Shown here: positions 19,501 through 28,399 of the stretch, in pieces
Numbering within the stretch: position 1 is the stretch's first letter
Layout: each line of letters opens with the position of its first letter
From: an uncultured Eubacteriales bacterium
Lineage (GTDB): Bacteria; Bacillota; Clostridia; Oscillospirales; Acutalibacteraceae
Assembly (NCBI GenBank): GCA_934489735.1
Contig: CAKSSR010000002.1
Span: forward strand, 1-64,000
Length of the DNA: 64,000 bases
Reading direction: 5' to 3'
The notes under the pieces: model-generated
The model's database searches: none
What the model was told of the DNA's origin: nothing
The model's input: the letters and a program-made list of their open reading frames with translations, nothing else
Program-made: the position numbers and the translations under genes

Positions 19501-21858
19501 TTCTTCTTCTTCTATTTTTGCAATGTTTGTAAGTTTTTTATTGATTTCTTCTTTTTTTAGTCTTGCTTCTTTATTGGCCTCAAAATTATCCTGTGACTTC
19601 TTAAACTTTTTTTCATAAGCCTTTGCCATTCTCCTAGCAATACCTTCTGGTTCCTTACAAACTACAGAATATATCGCATACATCCGAGAAAACGCTTCAC
19701 TCTCTCCTGACTCCTCACATTTCATTTTAACTTTTTTTATCTCTTTCTCTAACTTATTTCTCTCTTCTATCGCATATTTATTCGCTTCGTCAGGACTACA
19801 TCCCGAATTGTATCTTTTTTCATAAACTTCAGCCATTTTATGCGCTATTTCACTTTGCTCTCTATCTAATATGTAATAATTAAAATATGCTTCTGTATAT
19901 ATTCTGCTTTTCCCTAAACTTTTATATTTCTTTATAAATTCATTTAATGACCAATTTATCCTTTTTCTCGCATTATCAGCACTTTCCTTAGCATCCTCTA
20001 AATTATGAGTCTCTTTAAACTTTTTCACATATTCCTCCGCTATTAGCTTAGCTGCCTTCTCGTTGCATCCATAATCAGCAATATATTTTGCATAACAATA
20101 TATAAATAATCTTCCATCTATACCGGTATATTGTTCTTCTTTCTCTACAATTATCTCTTTTAATCTCTCTTTTTCTCCTAAAGCATATCTATTCGCTTCA
20201 TTAGGATCTCCAGTTTCTATATATTTTTCTTTGTATGCTATAGCCATTTTGTTTGCAATCACTCTTTTTTTATTATCAAGTATTCGATATCTGCAGTACG
20301 CCTTTAAATATATTTTTAAATCATCTATTTTCTTATAAGTTAATGGTAAACCTACGATATCTTTACATAATATTTCTAACTCTTGGCTAATAAGCTCAGC
20401 ATATTCTTCAGCTTTAAATTCGTCACTAGTTTCTTTAAACTTTTCCATATAAGCTCCTGCCATAATTTCAGCTACTATCTTATGTTCCTTATGAATTTTT
20501 TCATATATGGCACACATTCGCGAATATAATTCGCTTTTTTCAGAAATCTTATATTTCTTTTCTATCTTATTTACAGCTTCTTCTATGTCATCGTCAGTTG
20601 TAATATTAAATATAATTTCTTTACACATTTTTCTCGATCCTTTTATAGTTAAAGAAACTTTAATATAACTTTTAAATAAATCAAACGAATATGAAAAAGC
20701 ATCTCCATATTCTTTTTTTACAAATTGTTCTATCTTTTCTCTTTCTCTTGTTGCACTAACTGCAGCTTCATCAGAACTTCCAGTCTCTTCATATTTTTTC
20801 TCATATGCTTCAAGTACTTTATCAAAGAAAATTGGTAGTTCTATAATATTTCCATCTGGTAGATCTATTTTTTCATTACCAATTAAATAACAATAAACAT
20901 ATGCTTCTTTATATTCATCGCTCACACCTTTTTTATTCAATTGTTTCTCAAGACCATTTACTTTTTTTAATAATGCATTATACAATTTCTCAGCTTTTAC
21001 TTTTCTTTTTTTATTACCTTCCAGACATTTCACATAACGTTCAGCCATTATATAAGCTATCCGCTCAGATTTTTTATTAAAAACAACACAATAGGCAATT
21101 TTCTTTGCAAATGAATCACTTTTCCCTGCTTCTATATATTTTTCATATATTTCCACCGCATATGCACAGTCGTCAACATTATCTATTCCTAATCCCTTAA
21201 AGTACTGTTCCAAACCAGCCCTAAACCGATTCCTTTCTTCGTCTTCTGACTCTTCAGTTTCTTCCCATTCATCTTCAGCTTCCATTTTCTCTTCTGATTC
21301 ATTCAATTCGTTTTCTGTCTCTGCTTCTCCTGCTTCTTTATTTTCTATGTTTTCTTCTGCCTCTTCGCTTGATTCTTTATGCCCGTAATTAAAATTCCAG
21401 TCCGATTCTTCTGTTCCTTCCCATTCTTCTTCATCCTCATCCTGCGTCTTCTCTCCTGACCCTTCTTCCTCTTCGTTTGACTCTTTCTCCCCATAATCAA
21501 ACTTCCAGTCCGATTCTTCTGTTCCTTCCCATTCTTCTTCATCTTCATCCTGCGTCTTCTCTCCTGACCCTTCTTCCTCTTCGTTTGACTCTTTCTCCCC
21601 ATAATCAAACTTCCAATCCGACTCTTCTGTTCCTTCCCGCTCATCTTCATCTTCCATTTTTCCTTCTGATTCATCCAAGTCGTTGTCTGTCTCTGCTTCT
21701 TCTACCTCTTTATCTGCCACCTCTTGTCTTTCCTCTGAATTCTCTTTTCCTATTAAACTCTTCTTCTCTGAATTTATATCCGTTGCTAAAATCGAAATAC
21801 TATTAATGGACAAGCCCACTCCGATAGTGCATAATACAACTTTTAAAAATTTTTTCAT
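16537..21858 (-). CDS. Giant secreted helical-repeat protein (~1773 aa)
   Basis: Signal peptide (MKKFLKVVLCTIGVGLSI..., cleavage after ILA), then ~190 residues of very acidic low complexity containing 36-residue tandem repeats. From about residue 225 there are some 20 helical units of ~69 residues. Two alternating unit types are visible. Type A has GKSxxFSYMYAxYIVL then EPEKIAEKMAEAYE. Type B has SxxYxxAYxxYHxL then GExSEIAEKMADVYExEY, ending in an IKxKYK-like linker. The pattern predicts a very long extracellular alpha-solenoid. There is no sortase motif or membrane anchor at the C-terminus. ATG 21858 is preferred over TTG 21882 because AAAGGA lies between them. It has a shared TTAAG-class promoter. 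No known homologue recognised. Confidence 0.85.
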   Translation of the reverse strand: MKKFLKVVLCTIGVGLSINSISILATDINSEKKSLIGKENSEERQEVADKEVEEAETDNDLDESEGKMEDEDEREGTEESDWKFDYGEKESNEEEEGSGEKTQDEDEEEWEGTEESDWKFDYGEKESNEEEEGSGEKTQDEDEEEWEGTEESDWNFNYGHKESSEEAEENIENKEAGEAETENELNESEEKMEAEDEWEETEESEDEERNRFRAGLEQYFKGLGIDNVDDCAYAVEIYEKYIEAGKSDSFAKKIAYCVVFNKKSERIAYIMAERYVKCLEGNKKRKVKAEKLYNALLKKVNGLEKQLNKKGVSDEYKEAYVYCYLIGNEKIDLPDGNIIELPIFFDKVLEAYEKKYEETGSSDEAAVSATREREKIEQFVKKEYGDAFSYSFDLFKSYIKVSLTIKGSRKMCKEIIFNITTDDDIEEAVNKIEKKYKISEKSELYSRMCAIYEKIHKEHKIVAEIMAGAYMEKFKETSDEFKAEEYAELISQELEILCKDIVGLPLTYKKIDDLKIYLKAYCRYRILDNKKRVIANKMAIAYKEKYIETGDPNEANRYALGEKERLKEIIVEKEEQYTGIDGRLFIYCYAKYIADYGCNEKAAKLIAEEYVKKFKETHNLEDAKESADNARKRINWSLNEFIKKYKSLGKSRIYTEAYFNYYILDREQSEIAHKMAEVYEKRYNSGCSPDEANKYAIEERNKLEKEIKKVKMKCEESGESEAFSRMYAIYSVVCKEPEGIARRMAKAYEKKFKKSQDNFEANKEARLKKEEINKKLTNIAKIEEEEKYKSKAYAKAYSRYFAIDEEREQMLLEMANAYEEEYKRSKSDDLANTSAMKKRDELKKKMIEVENKYIRLNKSIIFANACARYIVLYKQPEKIAKEMAKVYEDCSNRYDIASDAELHSLDIKHKLEESLRSIKEKYKGKSDEYIDVYFDYHILYGEESAIAEEMAQAYEDEYNMSHDRNKAKRCAIERRRDIIKKIDPIRGKYITSGKSEGFSYMCAIYIVLNNKPEKIAEKMAEAYERNIKDTCNVERAKKYVKIVENSLENKKCIKPDLRVWMFSQEEKDIEREKIKAYLKIVPKIKDRSMLRLRSEQKVIQLKEKLAKIREKYMKLGKSGNFSYMYARYTVLDKEPMRMAKKMAEAFEYKFDETKNIIVSSEYALKIKEKIEDRILKAEKICKDESLKYKKAFTNYYAFEQESCEMAKSMARAYEEEYKKSRNHDKAKEYAEMIGDELKRLMIRKRNELMEPIEEIRREYIDSGKGETFSYICARYIVDDGESKKMAEEMAKAYEENLNKTQDILEASRCAQEKKRRIVESLKSIRENYKERSLAYMDAYSKYHLIDGEPSEIAEKMADVYEKEYKKTDNHDISNKCAMEKKKEIKDKFEKVRRKYLEMGKSTMFSYKCAGYIVLNGEFQDIAEEMAEFYERNFKKNHQEKVSDENLQRMREKMDELLNPVKEKYKSRGERYAKAYFSYHVLKGERSEIAEKMADVYDRTYIEENNHDIASKCAMRERIEIKRRIEKIKNKYMKLNKSEIFSRMVALYMVVYGERECIAIRMAEAYEREFRKACDADKAERRAQLEMRKMKKMLSSIKKKHEKKSKEYIDSYFNYICTGEQKDIAKTMAKVYEDEYKQVKKPFVANQSAMIIRDCLKEEILEIRKKCINLGKSDTFSYMYAICRVIYELSENMSQKLAEAYEQEYSRTFNDDKARNYMLKVHGKLAEQLEMAIKKCQCEGKSENYIKAYIAYLVFEGTSEEMADKMARIHENMK
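21390..21636 (-). repeat. 108-bp in-frame tandem repeat in the giant gene
   Basis: The same marker (GTTCCTTCC) recurs at 21413, 21521 and 21629, exactly 108 bp apart. Two units are nearly identical and a third is partial. Each encodes 36 acidic residues including EESDWKFDYGEKES. Confidence 0.9.
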
Positions 21859-21896
21859 ATTTACTTTTCCTTTCACTTTCAAATATAATTACTATT

Positions 21897-21944
21897 ATTA
21901 TATCATAATAATTTTCTCAATAAGTCTTCTTAATAAAATCTTAA
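21897..21944 (-). promoter_or_regulatory. TTAAG-type regulon promoter of the giant gene
   Basis: Minus strand: TTAAG (21940-21944), N6, TTAAG (21929-21933), N21, TATGA-TATAAT (-10 at 21897-21902). No -35 box. Confidence 0.8.
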
Positions 21945-21951
21945 CAAAAAT

Positions 21952-21990
21952 GTTCCAAAAATTTCGAATTTCTACGAAATCATTTGGAAC
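21952..21990 (-). terminator. Terminator of the 24196 gene
   Basis: GTTCCAAA / TTTGGAAC outer stem with an ATTTCG / CGAAAT inner stem. On the minus strand it is followed by ATTTTTG. Confidence 0.8.
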
Positions 21991-22042
21991 TTTCAATTTA
22001 ATGCTTTATTTTTCTAAAAGGCTCGTCCTGCTTATATATAAT

Positions 22043-24196
22043 TTACTTACTTTCTTTTACTATCTTACTCCTAAAGATTTTAGCATTCTTGTCGGCCTTA
22101 TATATATTACCAGTAGATGCAAACGTGCTTTCATAAACCTCTGCCATCTTCATAGCAATTTCTTCTGACTCTTCATAAACCACTATATATGTCGCACATA
22201 TATTTGAAAAAATCTCACTCTTTCCCATTTCTTTATATTTAGCCTCAAATTTTTTTATTTCTTTCTTTAATCTGTCTCTCTCTTCTCTAGCACATTCATC
22301 AGCTATCTCTGTATCACGAAAATTATTATATTTCCTTTCGTAGACTTCAGCCATTCTATTTGCTATTTCACTCTGTTCTTTTCCAAACACGCGATACTTA
22401 GAATATGCCTCTATATATACTTTCTTTTTTCCTAATGCTTTATATTTCTTTATTACCGCTTTCAATGAATTGTTTAAAGAATATCTAACTTTCTCTGCTT
22501 CTGTTTCTGCCTTAAACATACTATTGCTTTTTTTATATTCTTTCTCATACGCTGATGCCATTTCGATAACCATTTCTTTAGATTCTTTATAAATCAAAGA
22601 ATATATCGCACACATGCGTACAAATAGCTCACTTTTTCCAGATATTCTATAGTCTTTCGATAATTCTAATACCTCTGCATTTAATGTTGCTTCCCTTTCC
22701 CTTTTAAATTCATTGAAATCAATCTTTCTATTTGAACGTCTCCGCTCTCTTATATAAGAATCCACTATTATTTTTGCTTGTGGCCTTGGTACTTCTGCAT
22801 CTAGGTAGTATTCCACATATGTGAAGAAGTCTTTTAATCTCATATAATTAGATCTGCATAAAGAATACTCTTTTTCAATAATCTCTTCTATCTTCTCTCG
22901 TTCTTTTCTTGCATATTCATCCGCTTTTATTTCATTACAGCTTCTGTTATACTCCTTTTCGTAAGCTTTTGCCATCATTTTGACTTCAAGTTTTATGCGC
23001 CGGCATATATATTCGTCCGTTCCAGTCCATGGATCCATAAAATTATCATAAAATATCAAATAATCAATATATGCTTTAATATATACTTCGCTTTTGCCTT
23101 GCTTCCTTAATTTTTTTTCAGCATTTTCCTTAAGTTTTAATAAATGCTCTCTTTCTTTATATGCCTTATGCTCAGCCTTATTTTTACTACAATAGCCATT
23201 ATTATATTTTATATCATAAATTTCAGCCATTTTCATTGCTATGTTCTCAGGTACTCCCTCCGCTATTACGTACATAGCCCACATTTTTGCTACTCTATCA
23301 TTCTTGCCTAATTTTTTATATTTCTCTTGTAATTCTTTTATATCCCTTTTTAATGCGGCCTTTATTTTCTCAGCACATTCGTCTGCCTCAGCAATATTTT
23401 TCTTTTCGATATAAGACTTTGTAAATTCATCTGCCATTTGTTGCGCAATCGCCATATATTCTTCACAATACGAATTATATACTCCATATGCGATGCTTAA
23501 TATCTTTTCATAAGTCATCCCACTTTTACTATATCTTTTGATCAACTCATTTAAGCGCATCTTTCTAAATCTTTTAATTGCTATCTTCGGTAATTCCCCA
23601 AATTTCTTACTATGTATATTTTGTAATACAAATGCATTATATCTTGCTCTGTGAGCGTATAGGTTCATTGTCCCATGCTTAAAAAAGTGAATCATTCTAT
23701 CCCGAACACTCTTTGCATGTGCATCACAACGAATGTTACTCTTCCCTTTAATAAAACTACTCTTGTAAGCATTTGCCATTAGTTCAGCTATTCCTACTAG
23801 TTCCTTATTAATTACAATATATCTTGCATAGGCATTAGAATAAATCTCGCCTTTCCCTGAATAAAGTTGCTCATTCTTAACTTCTAGTAACTTTTCTATT
23901 ATACTTTCTGGACAGCCGTATACTATGCTATATATTACGCTTGCTTTTGCATCTAAGTCATTCTTTCCTTTCCTCATAAGTCTCATATACTTATTGACAG
24001 CCTTTTTAATATCGTCATCAGACACTCCCGTTCTTTTAAAATAATCATCTATACCCATATCTGAAAGTCCATCTTGTTCAACTTTTGACATAAAATCATA
24101 ATCAAAGTTCATTGCCATAGTAGCAACGTTGCCAATTGCCAATCCTAAACTAACAGTACATAAAGCAATTTTTAATTTCTTTATCATTTTTATCAA
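22043..24196 (-). CDS. Secreted helical-repeat protein (717 aa)
   Basis: Signal peptide with core IALCTVSLGLAIG and an ATMA end. About ten ~60-70-residue helical units follow, with the same alternation of types A and B as the giant protein (KSEVYIKAYIDYL, KSELFVRMCAIYSL, KKVYIEAYSKYRVF, KSEIFSNICATYIV). It ends in the middle of a unit (YESTFASTGN...). The start is taken as TTG 24196, six bases after GGAAG; ATG 24187 is the alternative. It has a shared TTAAG-class promoter and its own terminator. Function unknown. Confidence 0.82.
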   Translation of the reverse strand: MIKMIKKLKIALCTVSLGLAIGNVATMAMNFDYDFMSKVEQDGLSDMGIDDYFKRTGVSDDDIKKAVNKYMRLMRKGKNDLDAKASVIYSIVYGCPESIIEKLLEVKNEQLYSGKGEIYSNAYARYIVINKELVGIAELMANAYKSSFIKGKSNIRCDAHAKSVRDRMIHFFKHGTMNLYAHRARYNAFVLQNIHSKKFGELPKIAIKRFRKMRLNELIKRYSKSGMTYEKILSIAYGVYNSYCEEYMAIAQQMADEFTKSYIEKKNIAEADECAEKIKAALKRDIKELQEKYKKLGKNDRVAKMWAMYVIAEGVPENIAMKMAEIYDIKYNNGYCSKNKAEHKAYKEREHLLKLKENAEKKLRKQGKSEVYIKAYIDYLIFYDNFMDPWTGTDEYICRRIKLEVKMMAKAYEKEYNRSCNEIKADEYARKEREKIEEIIEKEYSLCRSNYMRLKDFFTYVEYYLDAEVPRPQAKIIVDSYIRERRRSNRKIDFNEFKREREATLNAEVLELSKDYRISGKSELFVRMCAIYSLIYKESKEMVIEMASAYEKEYKKSNSMFKAETEAEKVRYSLNNSLKAVIKKYKALGKKKVYIEAYSKYRVFGKEQSEIANRMAEVYERKYNNFRDTEIADECAREERDRLKKEIKKFEAKYKEMGKSEIFSNICATYIVVYEESEEIAMKMAEVYESTFASTGNIYKADKNAKIFRSKIVKESK

Positions 24197-24228
24197 ATTT
24201 ATCTTCCTCTCTAAAAGTTTATACTACC

Positions 24229-24276
24229 ATTATATCATAAGCGTCCCTACATTTCTTATATTTAACATAATCTTAA
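24229..24276 (-). promoter_or_regulatory. TTAAG-type regulon promoter of the 24196 gene
   Basis: Minus strand: TTAAG (24272-24276), N6, TTAAA (24261-24265), N21, TATGA-TATAAT (-10 at 24229-24234). Confidence 0.75.
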
Positions 24277-24285
24277 TAAAAACAA

Positions 24286-24326
24286 AATCATCCATAATTA
24301 TATATTATCTATAATTACAGATGATT
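24286..24326 (-). terminator. Terminator of the 28172-24355 operon
   Basis: AATCATC / GATGATT with a second paired block TAATTATA / TATAATTA. On the minus strand it is followed by TTTTGTTTTTATT. Confidence 0.7.
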
Positions 24327-24354
24327 AAAGTTATTTCTTATTTGTTACAGCCCA

Positions 24355-25272
24355 CTACTTTACATACTTTGTGCCAGATATATAGTGATATGCATCTTCT
24401 TTATCTCGACCATATCTAATATCAATATAATACAGTTTTGCCTTTCTATCTGCTTCTTCTTTACTTTCTCCTTGTCGAATTAATTCAGCATACATTTCAG
24501 CATAATCTTCATTTCTATACTTTCTCATAGCTTCCTCATAAGCTAATCCTATTTTGTCTGCTTCCTCTTCACTTGCTCCCTTAAAAATGCCTAAGCGATA
24601 GCCATCTTTGTAATAACAACTCTTACCTTTTGGAAATTTGTAACTTTCAGGACCATATCCCCACACAAACGGATTAAAGTTCTCATCAAATATATGCTCG
24701 ATTATATGATCAACTGACTTAAACTCTCTTTTCCTCCAAGATGGCGCAGTTTCTTCTATTTGTAATAAATCGTCTACATTATCACTAAGTTTTAAATAAC
24801 AGTCTATCATTTCTCGACGAGATCCAAGAGTTTCTAAAAAATTAAAAGTTCTCATAAAATGTTTATAATAATCTCTTTTTCTATTGTAAAGAAGTCTTAA
24901 AATTATGTCATTCGATACTCTATAAGAATGCATATTTGCAGAAAACTTATCAAATCCTAGTCTAATCATTTTATCATATATGCAAGCTTGTATATGTGCC
25001 TCATATTCTTCATAATACTTAGCTTTATCTGCATACATCTCTGCATAAGCTTCCGATTTACCTTTTTTAATGCATTCATTATATATTTTCAATTTTTCTT
25101 CGTCTTTCTTGACATCTCCTAAAAGGTCGCACTCTCCTGCATCCAATTCTATACATGGTTCATCTATTGAATTGCAACTCGAATCAGTTGCCAAGGATGA
25201 TATTCCTACTAATGATGAACCTAAAACCAATGTTCCTATTGCTAATTTAATTGCTTTTTTTAAATTTTTCAT
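24355..25272 (-). CDS. Secreted helical-repeat protein (305 aa)
   Basis: Signal peptide of ~29 residues (core LAIGTLVLGSSLVGISSLA). Family units follow near the start (KSEAYAEMYADKAKYYEE) and at the C-terminus (NEDYAEMYAELIRQGESKEEADRKAKLY). The middle (~120-200) lacks the pattern. It starts only 17 bases after the 960-residue gene, with GAAAGGGAAATTAAC before its ATG and no promoter of its own, so the two form an operon. Function unknown. Confidence 0.8.
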   Translation of the reverse strand: MKNLKKAIKLAIGTLVLGSSLVGISSLATDSSCNSIDEPCIELDAGECDLLGDVKKDEEKLKIYNECIKKGKSEAYAEMYADKAKYYEEYEAHIQACIYDKMIRLGFDKFSANMHSYRVSNDIILRLLYNRKRDYYKHFMRTFNFLETLGSRREMIDCYLKLSDNVDDLLQIEETAPSWRKREFKSVDHIIEHIFDENFNPFVWGYGPESYKFPKGKSCYYKDGYRLGIFKGASEEEADKIGLAYEEAMRKYRNEDYAEMYAELIRQGESKEEADRKAKLYYIDIRYGRDKEDAYHYISGTKYVK

Positions 25273-25289
25273 GTTAATTTCCCTTTCTT

Positions 25290-28172
25290 TTAAAAAATAT
25301 AACTGTTTTTTATAGATTTTGAAGAAATATCAGCTTTTCTTCTGTCGCCCGACGCTAGGTATTCTTTTTCATACGCTTCCGCCATTCTATATGATATATC
25401 CTCAGGGATATTATCAATTATGCAATACCTAGCCATCATATCTAAAAATAATGGGCTTTTAGTTAATTTATATTTACTTTTTATTTCTTCCATTCTTCTT
25501 AATATTTCTGCTTTCTTTTCTCCTGCTACCTTATCGGCTAAATTTGCATCACGATTTATAAAATATGACCTTTCATATGCTTCTGCCTCTATGTGAGCTA
25601 TCGGCCTAGGGTCATTGTCCAATATACAATACATTGCATATGCATTTAAAAACACTTTACTTTTGCCCGGTTTGAAATTAATCCTTATAAATTTGTTGAT
25701 TTTTTCATTTAAAGCTTTCTTTTTGCAATCCGCTGCCTCTTGTGCCTTAAAATCATCGTGACTTCTATTAAACTCTTCTTCATATGCACGAGCCAATTCT
25801 CTGGCTATCCTTCTAGGCTCATTATTAATTATATAATATATTGAATATGCGTCTAAAAAGACTTCACTTTCTCTTAAAAATCCACTGTTTTGCCTGCAAT
25901 AATATAAAGTTTCATATAATCTGTTCTTCTTTTCAACCGCTTGATCAATACTTCCTGTCAGTTTATACTCTTCCTCATATGCCTTAGCCATTTCCTTAGC
26001 TACATTCAATGGTATGCAATCCAGTACATGAAATGTTGCAGCAGAATATGAAAAATTTTCATTTCCATTAGATATTTTCATGCATTTGTCTTGAATTTCT
26101 TTAATTTCTCGTTCTATTTTATTCTTTATTTCATGCGCATAGTCGTCCGCTTTCTTTTCATCTCCACATCTGTCCATTTCATGTAAATAAGCTATTGCCA
26201 TCCTCTCAGCTATTTGATATGGTTGATCTTCTAGTACTCTATATTCTGCAAATATCTCAGAGATCTTAGGATTACCATGTAGTTGATATTCTTTCTTGAC
26301 CTCTTCAACTTTTGCTATTAATCCTTTCTTGTTTCTAAGCGTACTTATAAATAAAAACTCTTCATCCTCGCCTTTTCTGCATGTTTTTTCATATATTTCG
26401 GCTAATTTTCTTGACATTCTTATCGGTTCTCTATTAACATCATAATAATGAACAAATGCCTTCGCATATGTCATACTTTTTCCTTCCGTCATGCACTTTT
26501 TAAAATGTTCATTGAATAAAGCATTATTCTTTTCATAAATTTCTTTCGCACGCTTGTCTGCTTCTGTCCTACTTCCACCTTTTTTTATATTTCCCTCAAA
26601 TGTCTCAGCCATTTCATATGCTATGGGTTCCTGTATGCCATAAATCGCTACATATCTGCAAAAAGCACTTGAAAAATCAAAGCTTTTATTTCGTAATGTA
26701 AAACTTTCGCTTATCATTTTTATATTCTTTATTAATTCTTCTGGAATTTCCTTTTTATTATCAAGATATATCACATCTACCAGCATCGGATTGTAATACT
26801 CTTCTAAGCATTCTAAGCCTTCTTCACCTTTTTCTAAGGCTATATAATTGGCACATAAATATGCATACCTGGATACTTTGCCTAAAAGTATATATCTAGC
26901 ATAAGTATCAATCATTTTCTCCACTTTTTTAATTGGTATATTACTATTTAAAAGAAAACTAGCACATCTGTCTGCATACCTTTTTCCTTTTAATATTTCT
27001 TTATACTTTTCATATACCTCTACCATTTTATATGCAGTTTCTTCTGCTGATCCCTGCAATACATTGCTTTCTGAAGAAGTTTTTATGACTTTTCTTGAAT
27101 ATTCTAAATATTTGTCGGCAAATTCCCGACTTTTCCCTTTTAAAACTAACTTTTCGTAAGAATATGCCGCCTTTTTACATATTGCCTCAGGAAATTTATA
27201 TATAACCTTCCAATATGCAAATGTATCTATGTAAATCTGACTTTTTCCAACCAAATCAAATCTATTATATAAACTTGCCATTCTCTTTGCTAAAAGTCCT
27301 TCAATCCCATCTAATGCAACATAGCGAGAATATGCATCTATAACTCTCTCTTGATTTCCTCTGTATCCACATAGTTCAATTCTATTAGATGCTTTTTGAT
27401 TTTTACTACCTATTCTTTTAACAACGCTTAACGTTCGATTCCCATCTTTGTCTGTGGTAGGCCATGGCATCAATATGTTAATAACTTCATCCGAATCTAA
27501 ATAATCTTTCGTCTCACAGTATAAGTTTGTAATCTCTTTTGCAGCAGAAGTATCTTTTTTGCAACTGTATCTTGCAAATACTTTAGCAAACACTGGATTC
27601 TCCCCTGATTTTACCATTCTATTGCAGACGTTTGACATCTCTAATGCTAATGTAGGTGGTTCTTCGCAAATCACTACGTAATAAGTATACATGTCCCTCC
27701 CTATATTATCATCCGCATTCTCACCCGCTATAACATATTTCTTACTCTCCTTAGCCATTTTTATCGCCGTTTCTCCCGGAAAGCCATAATAAATATATCT
27801 TGAGTAAGCCATCGATAACTCTTCGTCTCTACTTCTCTCCAAAAGCTTAATATATCTATCCACAACTAAGTCTATTGTGCCAAATGGAATGTTATCTTGA
27901 ATTGAATAAGCTGCATACGCCCTTGCATATGTCTCGCTCTTGCCTTTTTCAATAAGATCTATAAATATTTCTGTTGCTTCCTTGACCTTGCCTTCACTCA
28001 TGCCTTTCTTTTTAAAATATTTCTTGGTACTTTCTAAACATTTGTCTCTTACTTCTTCATTGACGCTACCGCTTCTTGAACTTACGTCTGTCGCTAGTGT
28101 CAATGTCCCATTTATAGCTAGTCCTATTCCAATAGTACATAATGCTATTTTTAAAACATTCCTCAATTTCAC
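25290..28172 (-). CDS. Secreted helical-repeat protein (960 aa)
   Basis: Signal peptide with core IALCTIGIGLAING and a TLA end, highly similar to the leaders of the other large members. Fourteen or so helical units cover the rest (for example KSETYARAYAAYSI, KSQIYIDTFAYWKV, KSRYAYL-like units, KSMTYAKAFVHYYD, KSKVFLNAYAMYCI). The recorded GTG start (28172) is only three bases from GGGAGG; the TTG at 28166, nine bases away, is a better-spaced start. First gene of a two-gene operon with 24355-25272, driven by a TTAAG-class promoter. Confidence 0.83.
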   Translation of the reverse strand: MKLRNVLKIALCTIGIGLAINGTLTLATDVSSRSGSVNEEVRDKCLESTKKYFKKKGMSEGKVKEATEIFIDLIEKGKSETYARAYAAYSIQDNIPFGTIDLVVDRYIKLLERSRDEELSMAYSRYIYYGFPGETAIKMAKESKKYVIAGENADDNIGRDMYTYYVVICEEPPTLALEMSNVCNRMVKSGENPVFAKVFARYSCKKDTSAAKEITNLYCETKDYLDSDEVINILMPWPTTDKDGNRTLSVVKRIGSKNQKASNRIELCGYRGNQERVIDAYSRYVALDGIEGLLAKRMASLYNRFDLVGKSQIYIDTFAYWKVIYKFPEAICKKAAYSYEKLVLKGKSREFADKYLEYSRKVIKTSSESNVLQGSAEETAYKMVEVYEKYKEILKGKRYADRCASFLLNSNIPIKKVEKMIDTYARYILLGKVSRYAYLCANYIALEKGEEGLECLEEYYNPMLVDVIYLDNKKEIPEELIKNIKMISESFTLRNKSFDFSSAFCRYVAIYGIQEPIAYEMAETFEGNIKKGGSRTEADKRAKEIYEKNNALFNEHFKKCMTEGKSMTYAKAFVHYYDVNREPIRMSRKLAEIYEKTCRKGEDEEFLFISTLRNKKGLIAKVEEVKKEYQLHGNPKISEIFAEYRVLEDQPYQIAERMAIAYLHEMDRCGDEKKADDYAHEIKNKIEREIKEIQDKCMKISNGNENFSYSAATFHVLDCIPLNVAKEMAKAYEEEYKLTGSIDQAVEKKNRLYETLYYCRQNSGFLRESEVFLDAYSIYYIINNEPRRIARELARAYEEEFNRSHDDFKAQEAADCKKKALNEKINKFIRINFKPGKSKVFLNAYAMYCILDNDPRPIAHIEAEAYERSYFINRDANLADKVAGEKKAEILRRMEEIKSKYKLTKSPLFLDMMARYCIIDNIPEDISYRMAEAYEKEYLASGDRRKADISSKSIKNSYIF

Positions 28173-28199
28173 TTTCCTCCCCTAAAAACTTACAAATTA

Positions 28200-28247
28200 A
28201 TTATATCATATTATTTAATATTTTTTCTCTCCTTAACAAAATCTTAA
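28200..28247 (-). promoter_or_regulatory. TTAAG-type regulon promoter of the 28172 operon
   Basis: Minus strand: TTAAG (28243-28247), N6, TTAAG (28232-28236), N21, TATGA-TATAAT (-10 at 28200-28205). Confidence 0.8.
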
Positions 28248-28399
28248 CAAACAATTAAGAAACTTCTTCACATTTTGTTTTTTGTTATAAATATATAAAA
28301 TTCCTCTCCCAACATTTCACGAAACTCACTTTACTTTTCGGTTGAAAAATGGTACAATATACTAGATATATATAAAAATATCTAAAAGGAGTGATCTTT

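Noticed and set aside
13656..22168. Plus-strand ORFs opposite the helical-repeat genes (for example 13929-14192, 17110-17493, 21477-21806)
   Set aside because: Mirror frames of repetitive Lys/Glu-rich genes. They encode Ser/Leu/Phe/His low complexity, lack ribosome sites and promoters, and follow the repeat period of the real gene.
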